Assembly (NCBI GenBank): GCA_011317545.1
Contig: WUJK01000009.1
Location: forward strand, 1 to 64,000
From: Coniella vitis
Lineage: Eukaryota > Ascomycota > Sordariomycetes > Diaporthales > Schizoparmaceae
Length of the DNA: 64,000 nucleotides
Reading direction: 5' to 3'
In this document: positions 23,213 to 33,726 of the stretch, piece by piece
Position numbering within the stretch: the first letter of the stretch is position 1
Layout: each line of letters opens with the position of its first letter
Program-made: the position numbers and the translations under genes
Notes under the pieces: model-generated
Seen by the model: the letters and a program-made list of their open reading frames with translations, nothing else
Databases searched by the model: none
Told to the model about the DNA's origin: nothing

Positions 23213-23482
23213 GAAGCAAAAAACCTCACACAAACAGCGCTTGCACTTTTGCGCCCCGGCTTTGGAGGGCCTGTCCATCGTGAGCGCTAGTTTGCGCATC
23301 ACATGCCAAAAATTCATTTGGCAACCTTTGCTGTACTAGGGTTTTCTTGGATGGACCCGCGCGGGCTTGCAGTAGGCCCACAGAGACGGTGCACAGTGCC
23401 GCGCAACGTCCGTCATTGCGACTTGTGGGGAAGGCACGGAAAACTGGCTCCAATGTTTCTTGTGGCGGCCCCCAAATTCTAT

Positions 23483-23625
23483 TACTATGTACTCTGCCAG
23501 GTTCGCTACCCGGCGCTTGCCGTATTTGCCAAGGTACGTACCTGCCAAGTGCGCTTGATCCTGACATGGTCGACATAGCAGTACATCATGCATGGGTATC
23601 TAGGTACCGAACTATGTACTATGTA
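23483..23625. promoter_or_regulatory. Two TACTATGTA motif copies upstream of GPI8
   Basis: Exact copies at 23483-23491 and 23617-23625, the second preceded by an overlapping AACTATGTA. TAGGTAC words lie at 23601 and 23657. They sit 260-400 nt upstream of the GPI8 ATG. Function unknown. Confidence 0.45.
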
Positions 23626-23886
23626 GTAGCGGCCCCTTGCCTACAATTTACAAAGTTAGGTACTTATTAGGCTGGACGCCCATGCTTACAAACCCGCTAT
23701 TTACTCATGTCAACGGTCTGACCCAAGGGCGCATCCGTCGTCCTGATCATGGCGACGACAATATCGTCGAGAACCGCTATACCACCACGCCGCCGTGGCT
23801 GATGCCTGTCGACAAGTAGATAGCAGTTGATCCTCTCCTCTACTTTGTGCTTCCCTAGCCTCCAGTCGCTTTGGACACTCGTCGCC

Positions 23887-25161
23887 ATGCGCGCCTCGCC
23901 ACCCTTTGAGCTTTCCGTCCTCGTTGCCGCCCTCCTCTTGCTCAGCCATGCGCTTCCCGCTTTCGCAGAGCACACCAGCAACTGGGCTGTGCTAGTCTGT
24001 ACCTCGCGCTTTTGGTTCAACTACCGCCACCTGGCCAATGTCCTCTCCATTTACCGCACCGTCAAGCGGCTCGGCATCCCCGACTCACAAATCATCCTCA
24101 TGCTGCCCGATGACATGGCATGCAATCCCCGCAATGCCTTTCCCGGGACCGTCTACTCCAATGCCGACCGTGCGGTTGATCTCTATGGAGACAACATTGA
24201 AGTCGATTACCGCGGCTACGAGGTTACGGTCGAGAACTTCATCCGCCTCCTGACGGATCGCGTGGGGGAGGAGACGCCCAGGAGCAAGAGGCTGTTGACA
24301 GACGACCGCAGCAATATTCTGGTGTACATGACGGGCCACGGTGGAAATGAGTTTCTCAAGTTCCAGGATGCCGAGGAAATCGGTGCCTTTGACCTGGCCG
24401 ATGCCTTTGAGCAAATGTGGGAAAAGAAAAGGTTCGTACTTGTGCGCCTGCCGCGCCGTCGATTGCTTTTCTGCCGCTAACAGAGCATCACAATCCACAG
24501 GTACCATGAAATACTCTTCATGATCGACACGTGCCAGGCCAATACCATGTACACGCAGCTGTACTCGCCCAACATCATCGCCACAGGCTCGTCTGAGCTG
24601 GACCAATCCTCCTACTCTCACCACGCAGACAATGACGTCGGCGTAGCTGTCATCGACAGATACACATACTACAATCTCGAATTTCTCGAAAGCCATGTTG
24701 GCGACCTCGGCAGCAAAAAGACTCTGGGCGATCTGTTTGACAGCTACACGTACGAGAAGATCCACTCGAATGCGGGCGTACGGTACGACCTGTTTCCCGG
24801 GGGCGAGGAGTCGGCGCGATCGCGCCTTGTGACAGACTTTTTCGGCAATGTGCAAAATGTTGAAGTGGATGGCACCAAGAACTCAACGCTCGAAGAGGAT
24901 CTGCTTGCGCTCAGCAAGCATATTGGTGAATTGCGGCAGCGGGCCGAGGCGCAGGACGAGGCGGCGCAAACGAACGAGTCTCAAGTGCAGGAGGAGCAGA
25001 CAAAGCGGCAGCAGACGGCCAATACGCACAAGATACAATCCGCAAGGCCATTGACAGATGATGACTGGTGGTCCAAGAAGCTGCTGGGTGCATTCGTACT
25101 CGGCGGATGCATATCTTTATGGAGTCTAGGGTCCTTTTTGGAGAAGACTGTTCGATTATGA
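23887..25161 (+). CDS. GPI8: GPI transamidase catalytic subunit Gpi8/PIG-K
   Basis: Caspase-like Cys protease (C13 family) of the ER GPI-transamidase complex, which cleaves the C-terminal signal of precursor proteins and attaches the GPI anchor. Exons are 23887..24431 and 24501..25161; the 69-nt intron (GTTCGT...CCACAG) restores [18 protein letters not shown]. The protein has 401 residues, normal for the family. Visible parts are a signal peptide (about 1-27, ending ALPAFA), [17 protein letters not shown], the catalytic His151 in [10 protein letters not shown], the catalytic Cys193 in [10 protein letters not shown], and a C-terminal membrane helix ([20 protein letters not shown]) followed by a short basic tail. 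I chose the ATG at 23887 because the signal peptide starts there; an open frame continues 20 codons upstream without an ATG. Identity is secure. Confidence 0.97.
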
Positions 25162-25761
25162 TAATTTCGGATGGTATAACTTCCATATCTAGATAGTCAA
25201 GACGTAAGCAGTAGCATAGAATTGTACTTTTAGAGTCCATTCTCGCCTTTGATCCGGCCAAAGGTGATGTTAAAACGTGATTTTGTTCTTCTCACCGGCC
25301 TAAGCAACTAGGACTTGCCATAACCGGGAACTCGTGGGGGAAAAAAGTTGTCAAGACTTGTAGTTATAGCAGAATGCTAATTGCAAGACAATTCGTAATC
25401 TCGGGTGCATTATCACGATCCCGTTGTTCAGTGGGTGAAGCTCGATGTGTTGTTGCCAAAATCAATCGAGTCTAGACGCTGAAGAACGCAAAGTGTATCT
25501 TGAACCTCAAGGGAAAAAAAACCACCCTAAATTTTTCACCTTCCGCCTGTAGGCTATAGCAATGAGACAAATCCATCAACCACCCAACTTGCAATAAGTG
25601 CTCATTGTGTAAGATATCTATGCCGTATATTATGGGACCATCCACCCCGCGTGACTGAACATCCTGTCATTGAGCCTGCAGTATTCATCTTTGTTTCTTG
25701 GGTTGGCTCCTCTAAACATCACAAAATCTACCGGCGCGACCACGCAGCAGTACACGACAGA
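25162..25761. other. Intergenic region between GPI8 and the TFIIIC-like gene
   Basis: It holds the GPI8 3' UTR and the upstream region of the next gene. It includes short A runs (A8 near 25512). I see no ORF with family features. Confidence 0.5.
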
Positions 25762-26759
25762 ATGAGAAAATTCAAGGTGCAATAAGCGCCCCCGCAAGCA
25801 TTCTTTGCTCTCTTTTGTTTCAATGATGTCCACGGCCATAAACCGCTCTAACACATGTCCAGGTACCACCACTCAAAAGTCTCGAGCTACCCGCTCGGCC
25901 AATCAACCCTCGCGCTCTTGCCTGGTCTAGCGACGCCGAGCTCGCCGTAGCTGCAGACGACTCTGTGCTTCTTTACGTTCCCACGTACCCCATTTTGGAC
26001 CCTGCGCGCCCAGTCGAGATAGACAGTGACGATGGTGCTGCCGATCACGACGGCGCAGCAGCAGCAGCAGCAGCAGCAGCAGGCCCTCAATCCTCCAGGC
26101 AACCACCGTCTGGAAGCGGCCAAGGCCAACAACAAGAAGGCGGCATAAACGGCGATCTAGGCATTCTTCCCGCCGGCCTGCCCGCCGAGTTTGGCGACGA
26201 GTACAACGAGGAACCTCTATCTGAAGACAGCAGTGATGACGATGAGGACGAGGACAGGGAAGACGAAGACAGCGCATCTAAACGCAACGCTGCGGGGCAG
26301 GACGTGGACGGCGATGGCGCGGCAGCAGAGGCGGCGCGCAAAGGGCACCAGTTCACCGAGACCTACCGGCAGATTCCCATTTCGTATCCCTTCTTGCACG
26401 CTGACCTGAACACTCATATATGGCAGGCAGCCGGTAAAGAGATGCCTGTTATCCGCAGCGGTGGCGATGATGATCCTGCTCCGACACTAGCAGCAACATC
26501 AGGATCGAGGCAGGTTGGATTGGACGACGTCGTCACTCATCCTGGTGCTGGAGTGGGCGTCATCGGCAGCTCTGGCGCAAGCATGAACCACGTGGTCGCT
26601 GTGCACTGGTCCCCTGCCGGTGTAGGCCGCAACGAAAGGCCTGTTCTCGCTGTGCTTACTGGCGTCGGAAGTCTGGCTGTGTACGGAGAAGGATGCGCGA
26701 TGCCTTTTGGAAACACAGTCAAGGCGATTCGCAGTGTTGACAGCACTGACCTTACCGCC

Positions 26760-26796
<37 letters not shown>

Positions 26797-29108
26797 TATA
26801 TGCTAGCCGGGGTGCTAAGAGCACCGACGGCGGCAACAGCAACAACAACAATAGCAGCAAAAAGGCAGACGGTCGCGGACGTGGCGGCTCGGCGCGCAAT
26901 TTGCAGAGCTGGGTGGTTCTCTGGGCCGTCGGCGAGAACTTTGTCGTGCCGGGCCAGGAAGAATACGGCTATGGCGAGTATATCAAGGCGTTTGCGTGGT
27001 CGCGGGCCATGGGTCGCGGGAGGGCGCTGCTGGCGTATGTGAACGATGTGCGAGAAATGGTAGTGCTATCCGTTGGCACGCTGTTCGGAAAGAGGACCGG
27101 GGATGGGTTGGAGGAGGCAGTCTGGCATGTCAAGGAGGTGGTGAGAATGGACGTGGGAGGACCTCATGAACAAGTTGATGTGAGTCTCGCTGTGTGCTTT
27201 TGAAGCATATAATCATGAAGTTGAGGCTCTGTGCTAACACTAATACGCCTTGATAGCCCCACGACCCGGATTTTGTCCCTTCTGGTTCAAGCTACTGCGT
27301 CAGCTGGGGACCGTGGATCAAAAGCGAAGAGACGTGGTCCTGTCTGCTGTCCTATATGGACAGGAACTATGTTGGTTTCAGGAAGCTGACGGTCAACACT
27401 CCGTCATGGGATCCCAAAGAATCAGCAGTGGTCAGCTGTGATACTGAAGACTGGAGCGGCCGTTGTCTTCATCTCGGAACCGACGCCTTTTTGGAATTCG
27501 AGGATATGGTAGGTCCTATCCAACTCTCACGTCCTCGAGCTTTCAAATATCAAGAATACTCATCACAAGCGCAGTTATGGCACGTCAACGACAAGCAGAT
27601 CTGCCGCGGCATTGTTGCAACACCTTGGGTTGCCGAGCCCTTTGAGATCGATCTTTCTGCATCCAGTGGCCAACCAACCACCCACTCCACCGATCAATGC
27701 GGCACAAGTTACTTACCTTCCATCAGCAACACGGACGGCACCCGCAACAATCCCATTACGGGCATCGTCGTCCATCCCATTCCGCAATCTACAGTATCTC
27801 CCTCCCTGGTGCCCATCTACACAGCCGTACGCCTTTCAGTAACAGCCACAAACACCACCGCATGGTGGGAATCAAATGTACCCTCACTCGCGTCCATGCC
27901 CCACGATGACATCGCCAGCACCCCTCACCTCCCAAACTGGGCCCTCGAAGTCAACAAGACCGTCACTCGCAGCATGCCCCTCGGCACCGTTAGCCACATC
28001 CAGCACGAGCCACCTGTCCCGCCCACGCTCGAAGACGGCGAGCCGCGCGAAGAAGTCCCCGTCGTGCTGTGGGAAGACGACTCGGGCGACAGAGATGCTG
28101 AGGAAGATGAAGAAGACGCAGAGCTGTACCTTGCCGCCGAGCGCGACAAAAAACTTTGACCCCTGGGCTGCCGAGGGCGCCCTGGCGCATCCCTTCAACG
28201 CACGTGTCTGGGGTATTGCTGTGAGTCCCGGCGGTGGGGTGACGGCCGTGCTTGCATCGACGCAGATGGCGCTGAGGCCTGAAAAGGCCTCGTGGGCTAC
28301 CCGGCGGAGTCAGATTCTGTTTGAGCAGCTGGGCACTCACGCTGTGGCAAGGAATGCATTGCCACCGGCGTCTCCTGCTGCTCCTGCTGCCATGGGCATC
28401 GATTCTCTAGGTGCCCATGAGGGATGGAGGGATGAAGCTTCAGTGCTGGTCGAAGGGTTATCGACCGAGGCAAGGCTGTGGGAATGGATGTACGGCGGCG
28501 GTCCTAGCATACCAAATCTAACTCCTCTATCAAACGCCACCTCTAATAACAACGACAATCCTACCAACAGCAAAGAAAACATGGCCGACACCAATACCAG
28601 CATCCAAGCAGCCCTGGATGCCGCTGCAGCAGCGCGCCGAGCGCAGATAAAAGACATGTTTGTCCCCTTTGTCGCAGCCCAAACATGCGCCATTTGCGCA
28701 GACAACAAGACCAGATTTCTTGACCGCGATACCAAAATTGCCTACCAACCACTCTCCCAACAGTATGAGTATCCAGATCCAGAGCCAGGTCCCTACCCCA
28801 CAATAGCAACTTACTCCCACCAACCAGGACCAAGACAGCAGCAGCAGCAGCAGAAGAAGAAGCAAATGCTCGACTGCTTTTGCGAAAACGGTCACCGCGT
28901 AGCTGTTTGCGGAACCACAGGACTAGCAATCATGGAGCCAGGTGTTTCGCGGTGCTGCGGCGTGTGTCAATCAAGATCGTTGATGGTCGAGTACATCGTT
29001 AAAAAGGTATTATTGCCGGCGGGGAGGGAGGATCTAGCGAATACCTTGAGGGAACTGGTGGTTGTTGATGATATCTGCGTTCGGTGTGGCGGCAAGTTTA
29101 TTGATTGA
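25762..29108 (+). CDS. TFIIIC 90-kDa (delta) subunit-like protein, with apparent frameshift
   Basis: RNA polymerase III general factor subunit. The frame is open from 25842 but has no ATG; LPARPINPRALAWSSDAELAVAADDSVLLYVPTY is a typical TFIIIC-delta N-terminus. A possible 15-nt first exon (ATG at 25762, intron 25777..25862) is in frame but its GTGCAA donor is weak. Further exons run to 27179, 27257..27508 (the 77-nt intron 27180..27256 is firm) and from 27575 (27509..27574 is a 66-nt in-frame GTAGGT...GCAG intron candidate). At 28148-28157 the frame ends (AAA AAA CTT TGA) and the rest, from NFDPWAAEGALAHPFNARVWGIAVSPGG, lies one base on. The C-terminus (to 29108) is the TFIIIC zinc finger, with CAIC, CFCENGH, CCGVC and CVRCG. 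Total about 1040 residues if joined. Ala9, Asn12 and Gln repeats are present. The identification rests on both ends. Confidence 0.8.
26055..26083 (+). repeat. GCA trinucleotide repeat encoding Ala9
   Basis: An in-frame GCA microsatellite in the acidic N-terminal insert of the TFIIIC-like protein; likely length-polymorphic. Confidence 0.9.
26760..26796 (+). repeat. AAC trinucleotide repeat encoding Asn12
   Basis: An in-frame AAC microsatellite, followed downstream by a shorter Asn/Ser tract, within a loop of the TFIIIC-like protein. Confidence 0.9.
28148..28160 (+). other. Frame break in TFIIIC-like gene: A6 run then CTT TGA C
   Basis: The upstream frame reads AAA AAA CTT TGA. Removing one base anywhere in A6 (28148-28153), or skipping the T at 28157, re-enters the conserved downstream frame. 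Homopolymer miscall, real mutation and +1 frameshifting are all compatible; no good GT-AG intron is seen that would bridge the frames. Confidence 0.8.
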
Positions 29109-29578
29109 CCCAGACGACAGTGGTTATTCCTTGATTTGAGGTTGGGGTCCTTTTGTTTCGACATAACTCGTACGTTCTGTTCAAGTACAAAATGGTGAGG
29201 CTTGAATCACTTCTCATATCATGAGGACGTTATATAAGAACATTCGTGATGTCTGACATTGTTTCGATATTCAGCTCTACACCAAGTCTAAATCAACATA
29301 TATATAAGCAGTCTCGGCGTCTTGCCATCAAGCCTTTGTAATCCGGATATAGAGTAAAATGCAAGTGTAGCGCATAACAACCGTTGCTTTGACCATTCTA
29401 TACCAGACAAACTTGCAGATATCCCTATCCGTGTCTTCCATACTCACACTTAGAGCCTCTCGCAGCCTGTTTCTAACCTTTATCCAAGCATTGTCGACAG
29501 TGTCGCACAGCTTATCACGCCAATGAAGGCCCGCAATGCTACTTTGAGTGGAAAAGGCCGCACAATTCCTGACGTGGC
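29109..29578. other. Short convergent intergenic region
   Basis: It lies between the 3' ends of the TFIIIC-like and carnitine carrier genes. It is AT-rich with TATATAA words near 29230 and 29300, and no gene was seen. Confidence 0.6.
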
Positions 29579-30767
29579 TCATCCGAATGTCCTGTTCATA
29601 GCCTGGTGAGCCAGCTCGACACCTAGAAATGTAGCTGCATTGGCTGGGACAGCTCTGGCCAGCGCTGGCCCAAAACCGGGGAAGAAGGCCTTGAAGCCGC
29701 CCCTGCCCCAGACTTCTCTGATAACGCTTCCGATGGTCACGTTACCCTCGGCTGTCTGCAACCTTGACTTGACAGTGTCGACTGGGAAGACAGGTATCCA
29801 CATGGCAATACCAGCTGCAGCACCAGCACAGGTCACGGCTGTCAAGCTCAGGTCGCCGCTGGGTTTACCGGTCTTGGGGTCGATTGGAGTGAGTTTTCTC
29901 TTCATGTATTCGTAGGCCGCAAAGTAAGCAGCACTTCCAGGACCATCACGGGCCAATGTGGCTGCCGAGCCCCGGAAGACGGAGCGCACGCCGCCCTCCT
30001 TGTACAGCTGGCGAACAACATCGAGGCCACCGCTGTACCGCGGTTTCTCGCCAGGTGCGAGCTTCTGGTCCTGGACCTGGAGGATAACCTTGACGCGCTC
30101 AAATGGTGCTGTGATTGCGGTCATGGGAATCGCTGAGAAAAAACCTGCAGCGGAAATCTGGCCGATCGAAAGGGAACCGGTCGGTGAGGGTGCAGAAAAG
30201 TTAGAGACGATGGTCTTGCCGAGATCGTAACCCCAAAAAGAAACAGCAACTGCAGACAAAGAACAGTATCCCGTTAGCATGAGCTTAGGCTAAGGGCCTA
30301 TGGGGCTCCAAGATCCTGCTTCCAGGTCTTTTCGCTCCTCCACAATGAGAGCGGGGAGGGAGAGAGGGTAAGGAGGGGGGGGGGGTGGGCAAACACTTAC
30401 ACATTGGCGTCACTCCCACCAGCGGCGCACTCACACCCGCATAGAGACCCCGCCTTAGGCCATCCCTGGCAATACTCTTGCGCACCACATCAATGGCGCT
30501 CGAATATACGCCCTTTTCCGCGGTCTGCAAGCGCACTTTTACGAGATCAAAGGGGTGGCCAACAACAACGGCGCAGACTCCACCGAAACCGCCAGCGGCC
30601 AAGGAGCGCAACTGGGACAGGCCGCTCGAAGCAGCAGCTTTGACATCGGCCTTGAGCTCTTCTTTGGACTCGGGAATATGGGGGATGTGTTCGCCTATGC
30701 TTCCAGGCACCTTTTCGTGCAAAGTCTGGTTCAGCGATGCCGCAGCGTTTTTGTCGGAGGAAGCCAT
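29579..30767 (-). CDS. Mitochondrial carnitine/acylcarnitine carrier
   Basis: Inner-membrane carrier that exchanges acylcarnitine for carnitine, feeding mitochondrial acyl-CoA metabolism (S. cerevisiae Crc1, Aspergillus AcuH type). Exon 1 is 30767..30401 and exon 2 is 30249..29579; the 151-nt intron (GTAAGT...CTGCAG) restores GVTPMFAVSFWGYDLGK, a hallmark of this subfamily. Length is 345 residues. Three mitochondrial-carrier repeats each start with a Px[DE]xx[KR] signature: PFDLVKVRLQ, PFERVKVILQVQ and PVDTVKSRLQ. The ~45 residues before the first repeat (HEKVPGSIGEHIPHIPESKEELKADVKAAAS) form an extension typical of filamentous-fungal members. The intron contains an 11-base poly-C run (coding sense). 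The gene converges with the TFIIIC-like gene and diverges from UBC7. Identity is strong; exact substrate by family only. Confidence 0.94.
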
Positions 30768-32609
30768 GGTGATGACGGGCGATGGCTTGACCGGTGCGTG
30801 TGCTGACAGCAGGCCAGCCGATCAGGAAGAGAGAAAGGGAGGGAAGAAAGGAACAAGAAGGGGTACAAAGGATCCAATAGTGGCCTTAATAATAGCAGGC
30901 TGGCTTGTTTCGAGCTGGCCGTTTTTTGCGCCTTGTTCTGGCCGCAAAGGATAGTTAGCTTTGCTCGAACTCGAATTGTGCCGAAGCTTGTGAAAGTGGC
31001 TGCGGCGCTGCCAACTGCTTGCTATCCGTTGTCCCAAAGAGCTTGTTGATTCTCTTTTGGCGACGCTCACGGTTCGGACCCGGAACAATTAGTGAGTGAG
31101 TTTTCGACAGAGATGTGCTTTGAGTCTCGCCAAAGTGTTGAAGAAGTTTGCTGAAAACCAAAAGTCCCAAGTTATTATGATGGCGACGTGGATTCATTGA
31201 AGAGGCTCGCGCGCACACCTTTGCAAGGAAGGCGCCGCAGCAGCGTCACTGTCAAAAGAGCCTCGGCTAAAGCGTCGGCGCGTGATCGGCAGCTTCCCAG
31301 GGTCTGGCTGTAGCCCGTAACTTCGGGTCGGTAGATACCACAGCCGGCTGGGCGGATGATGGCAAGATTCAGATTCGTAAGAAGATCTCTCTCTTACCCT
31401 ACCCAGATCAGCAGCCTGAGTGACTGGTTGTCAAGGTGAGATATCACCGGAAGGCCATCACATTTGGATCATTCCTGGGAGCTATGGAAGACGTGCTTGG
31501 TACAATTAGAGACCGCACGTACCGCATGCCTCGGTTCGCGATAAGTGCTACGGTCAGGGTAGAAGCACGGCGATGGGTCTTGCGGCACCTTCCAAATGGG
31601 TCCCCCAGGGTTTGAATGCCCACTCGACCCCGCGCTGCCATTTCTTCAGCCTCGCGAGCCATAGACATGGGCGGTTGAATCAGGTTCTGATATACCAAGT
31701 GCAGAGTATTGAGCAAGTTCAAATACAAGCGTATAGTCTCCTTTCCGGGTCTATGGAACGAGACCAGGCATGCTGGCTGGCTTGCCATATATCGAGAACC
31801 GGACTAACGGAAACCGAGAGACGGAGAAGACGCAGGCGCCATGTTTGGTGATGTTTGTTGCTGCTGAGTTATTGGATAGCAATTGGAAAGGTGAGACAAA
31901 TAAACGGTCAAAGTCAGAGGTGAGAGCCCATGCAGAACAATAACGCAAGATCGAAAACCAATGTAGTCGCAGTGGAGATATCTCAAGCCGAGGTCACTTT
32001 CCTGGCAAAGTATATAAATCAAAAGCAACACCAATGTCCCATCTGTCCCACAGCCCTGCCTACCATCTCACTTCCTTCTTAGCACCCTGCTATCTTGCCA
32101 AGAGGTTGAACACTCCTCGTGCATTGCAGAAATACTACTGTGATGAACAGCCAAAAGTAACACTCTCTTGAAGCCCTTCCCAAAGTGCGCCAATCAATTG
32201 CGGTGTAGACCCCTGCGTTCTCTGCGCAAACGGCCCCACCAATCCAGCAAGTCGCCCAGTCAGCCAGTGTAAACTGTGAATGTAAGTTGAGTGGGTCTTG
32301 GATGGCCCCTGGCAACCCTGTAAATGCTGTGGCCCTGGCATCTAAGTACTACATAGTAACATGCCTGTACAATGTACATACATCATCGTTATCACCACCG
32401 CCTCTCTTTATCACAGCTATTGTCGCTATTGACGCTATTGACAATCAAATTATCTCAAACCCATACGCCCATTGCCCCACCTACCATTTGCTCTTTTGCA
32501 AACCTGCACTTCCATACCAACGCTCCGTCGCGCTTTCAAACCTCATCCTCGCGCGCCGCAGATACACAAAACACAAAAAGAGACACACACATACACACAA
32601 AGCACAGCC
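30768..32609. other. Divergent intergenic region between carnitine carrier and UBC7
   Basis: 1.8 kb containing both promoters. Besides one TACATAGTA copy at 32350, I see only short ORFs without family features. A CACA/ACAC-rich leader precedes the UBC7 start codon. Confidence 0.6.
32350..32358. promoter_or_regulatory. TACATAGTA motif copy
   Basis: Exact copy 252 nt upstream of the UBC7 ATG, inside AGTACTACATAGTAAC. Function unknown. Confidence 0.45.
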
Positions 32610-33233
32610 ATGGCGTCGAGCGCAGGCACAGCTGCACTCCTGAGCCGCCAGCTCAAAGAAATGCAGGCCGCTAAAGACATACCAGGCATATCATGTGGCC
32701 TTGTCAACGACCAAGATATTTTTGAGTGGGAAGTGATGCTCATGATCAACGACGACACCAAATATTATGGAGGTAAACCAAACTTGCTCCTCCGATCTTG
32801 AATTCTCCATTCTTGTCCAGAACCAGAGAGCATCCATCACTGACAAGCCCGAAACAACACGTTAGGAGCTAACTTCCGCGCCCGCCTCCGCTTCCCGCCC
32901 GAATACCCCCTCCTCCCCCCATCGCTCACCTTCCTTGACCCAATCCCCTTCCACCCAAACATCTACCCCGATACTGGCCTATTGTGCATCAGCATCCTCC
33001 ACCCGCCCGAAGAGGACAAGTACGGGTACGAGAGCGCTGCCGAACGCTGGAGTCCCGTACAGACCCCCGAAACAATCCTTCTTTCGGTCATTTCGCTCTT
33101 TGCCAGCCCCAACGACGAAAGCCCCGCCAATCCCGAAGCGGCCAAGCTGCTGCGCGACGAGCGCGCTGGCCTCAATAAGGAGTATCGTAAGAAGTGTCGC
33201 AAGTGTGTGCGGGAAAGTCTGGGTGAAGATTGA
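32610..33233 (+). CDS. UBC7: Ubiquitin-conjugating enzyme E2, Ubc7/UBE2G type
   Basis: E2 enzyme of the class that works with ER membrane ligases in ER-associated degradation. Exon 1 is 32610..32772 and exon 2 is 32866..33233; the 93-nt intron (GTAAAC...GTTAG) restores TKYYGGANFRARLRFP. The protein has 176 residues. The UBC fold shows the HPN motif at 84-86 and the active-site Cys95 in TGLLCISILH. It is followed by the extended acidic loop PPEEDKYGYESAAERWSPVQT, diagnostic of the Ubc7/Cdc34 group and close to the Ubc7/UBE2G2 form; it lacks the long acidic tail of Cdc34. The ATG at 32610 sits in a good context (CAGCCATGG). No transmembrane segment is seen, so recruitment to the ER would need a partner such as Cue1, by family knowledge. 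Confidence 0.95.
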
Positions 33234-33726
33234 GTGGAGACGGCATACGGCCGCCGACCGACCATATATACTTGAGAAGGGCCCATTATGAGTGAATAGG
33301 CACGGCGAGACCGACATCTGCCTAGTAAGATGGTCCATAATGCATTATCCTGCGGCGGACATAGGTTTGACCGCTGCATCGCACACTCATCAGATGGAGT
33401 CGATGTACATAGTTTGTCCATATGGGAGGCTCAATTTTCCTTCGCCATGAAATGTTCAAGGAGTTATGGTTTGCTTTGTTGTTGAAGGAAACACGAGCTT
33501 TTGCAATCAGGTGCTTACGATGACGGAGTTTCACGAATAGGTGTTTGGATTGGCCTTCAATCATCTCAGGATTACTGCATTTGGTGGACTCAGCGTTGAA
33601 CCTAGGCCAGCGACTTCTGAAATGACAAATGTTGACGGTCTTACTACGTGCTTTGTAACAAACAGTTTTGCATTGGTCATGTACACGTACAATGCTACCC
33701 AGACTACAATAAACAAGGCACTTCAC
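33234..33726. other. Convergent intergenic region UBC7/ALG1
   Basis: It contains the two 3' UTRs and a near-match TACATAGTT around 33405. No gene was seen. Confidence 0.5.

Larger units (their letters stand above)
21602..23886. other. Divergent intergenic region (2.3 kb) with repeated motifs
   Basis: It separates the divergent histidine-phosphatase and GPI8 genes. It holds GGGTCA-type short tandem repeats near 21885-21905, CCACCCTG repeats near 21950-21970, a GGCTGGCTT-type array at about 23155-23200, and six exact copies of TACATAGTA/TACTATGTA. ORFs in it are short and featureless. Confidence 0.7.

Noticed and set aside
24085..24855. 256-residue minus-strand ORF opposite GPI8
   Set aside because: It overlaps a secure conserved gene and is the complement of its codons.
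27876..28150. Upstream overlapping frame of the second TFIIIC ORF as coding
   Set aside because: The other frame carries the sensible acidic sequence (VPVVLWEDDSGD...); the second frame becomes meaningful only from about 28152.
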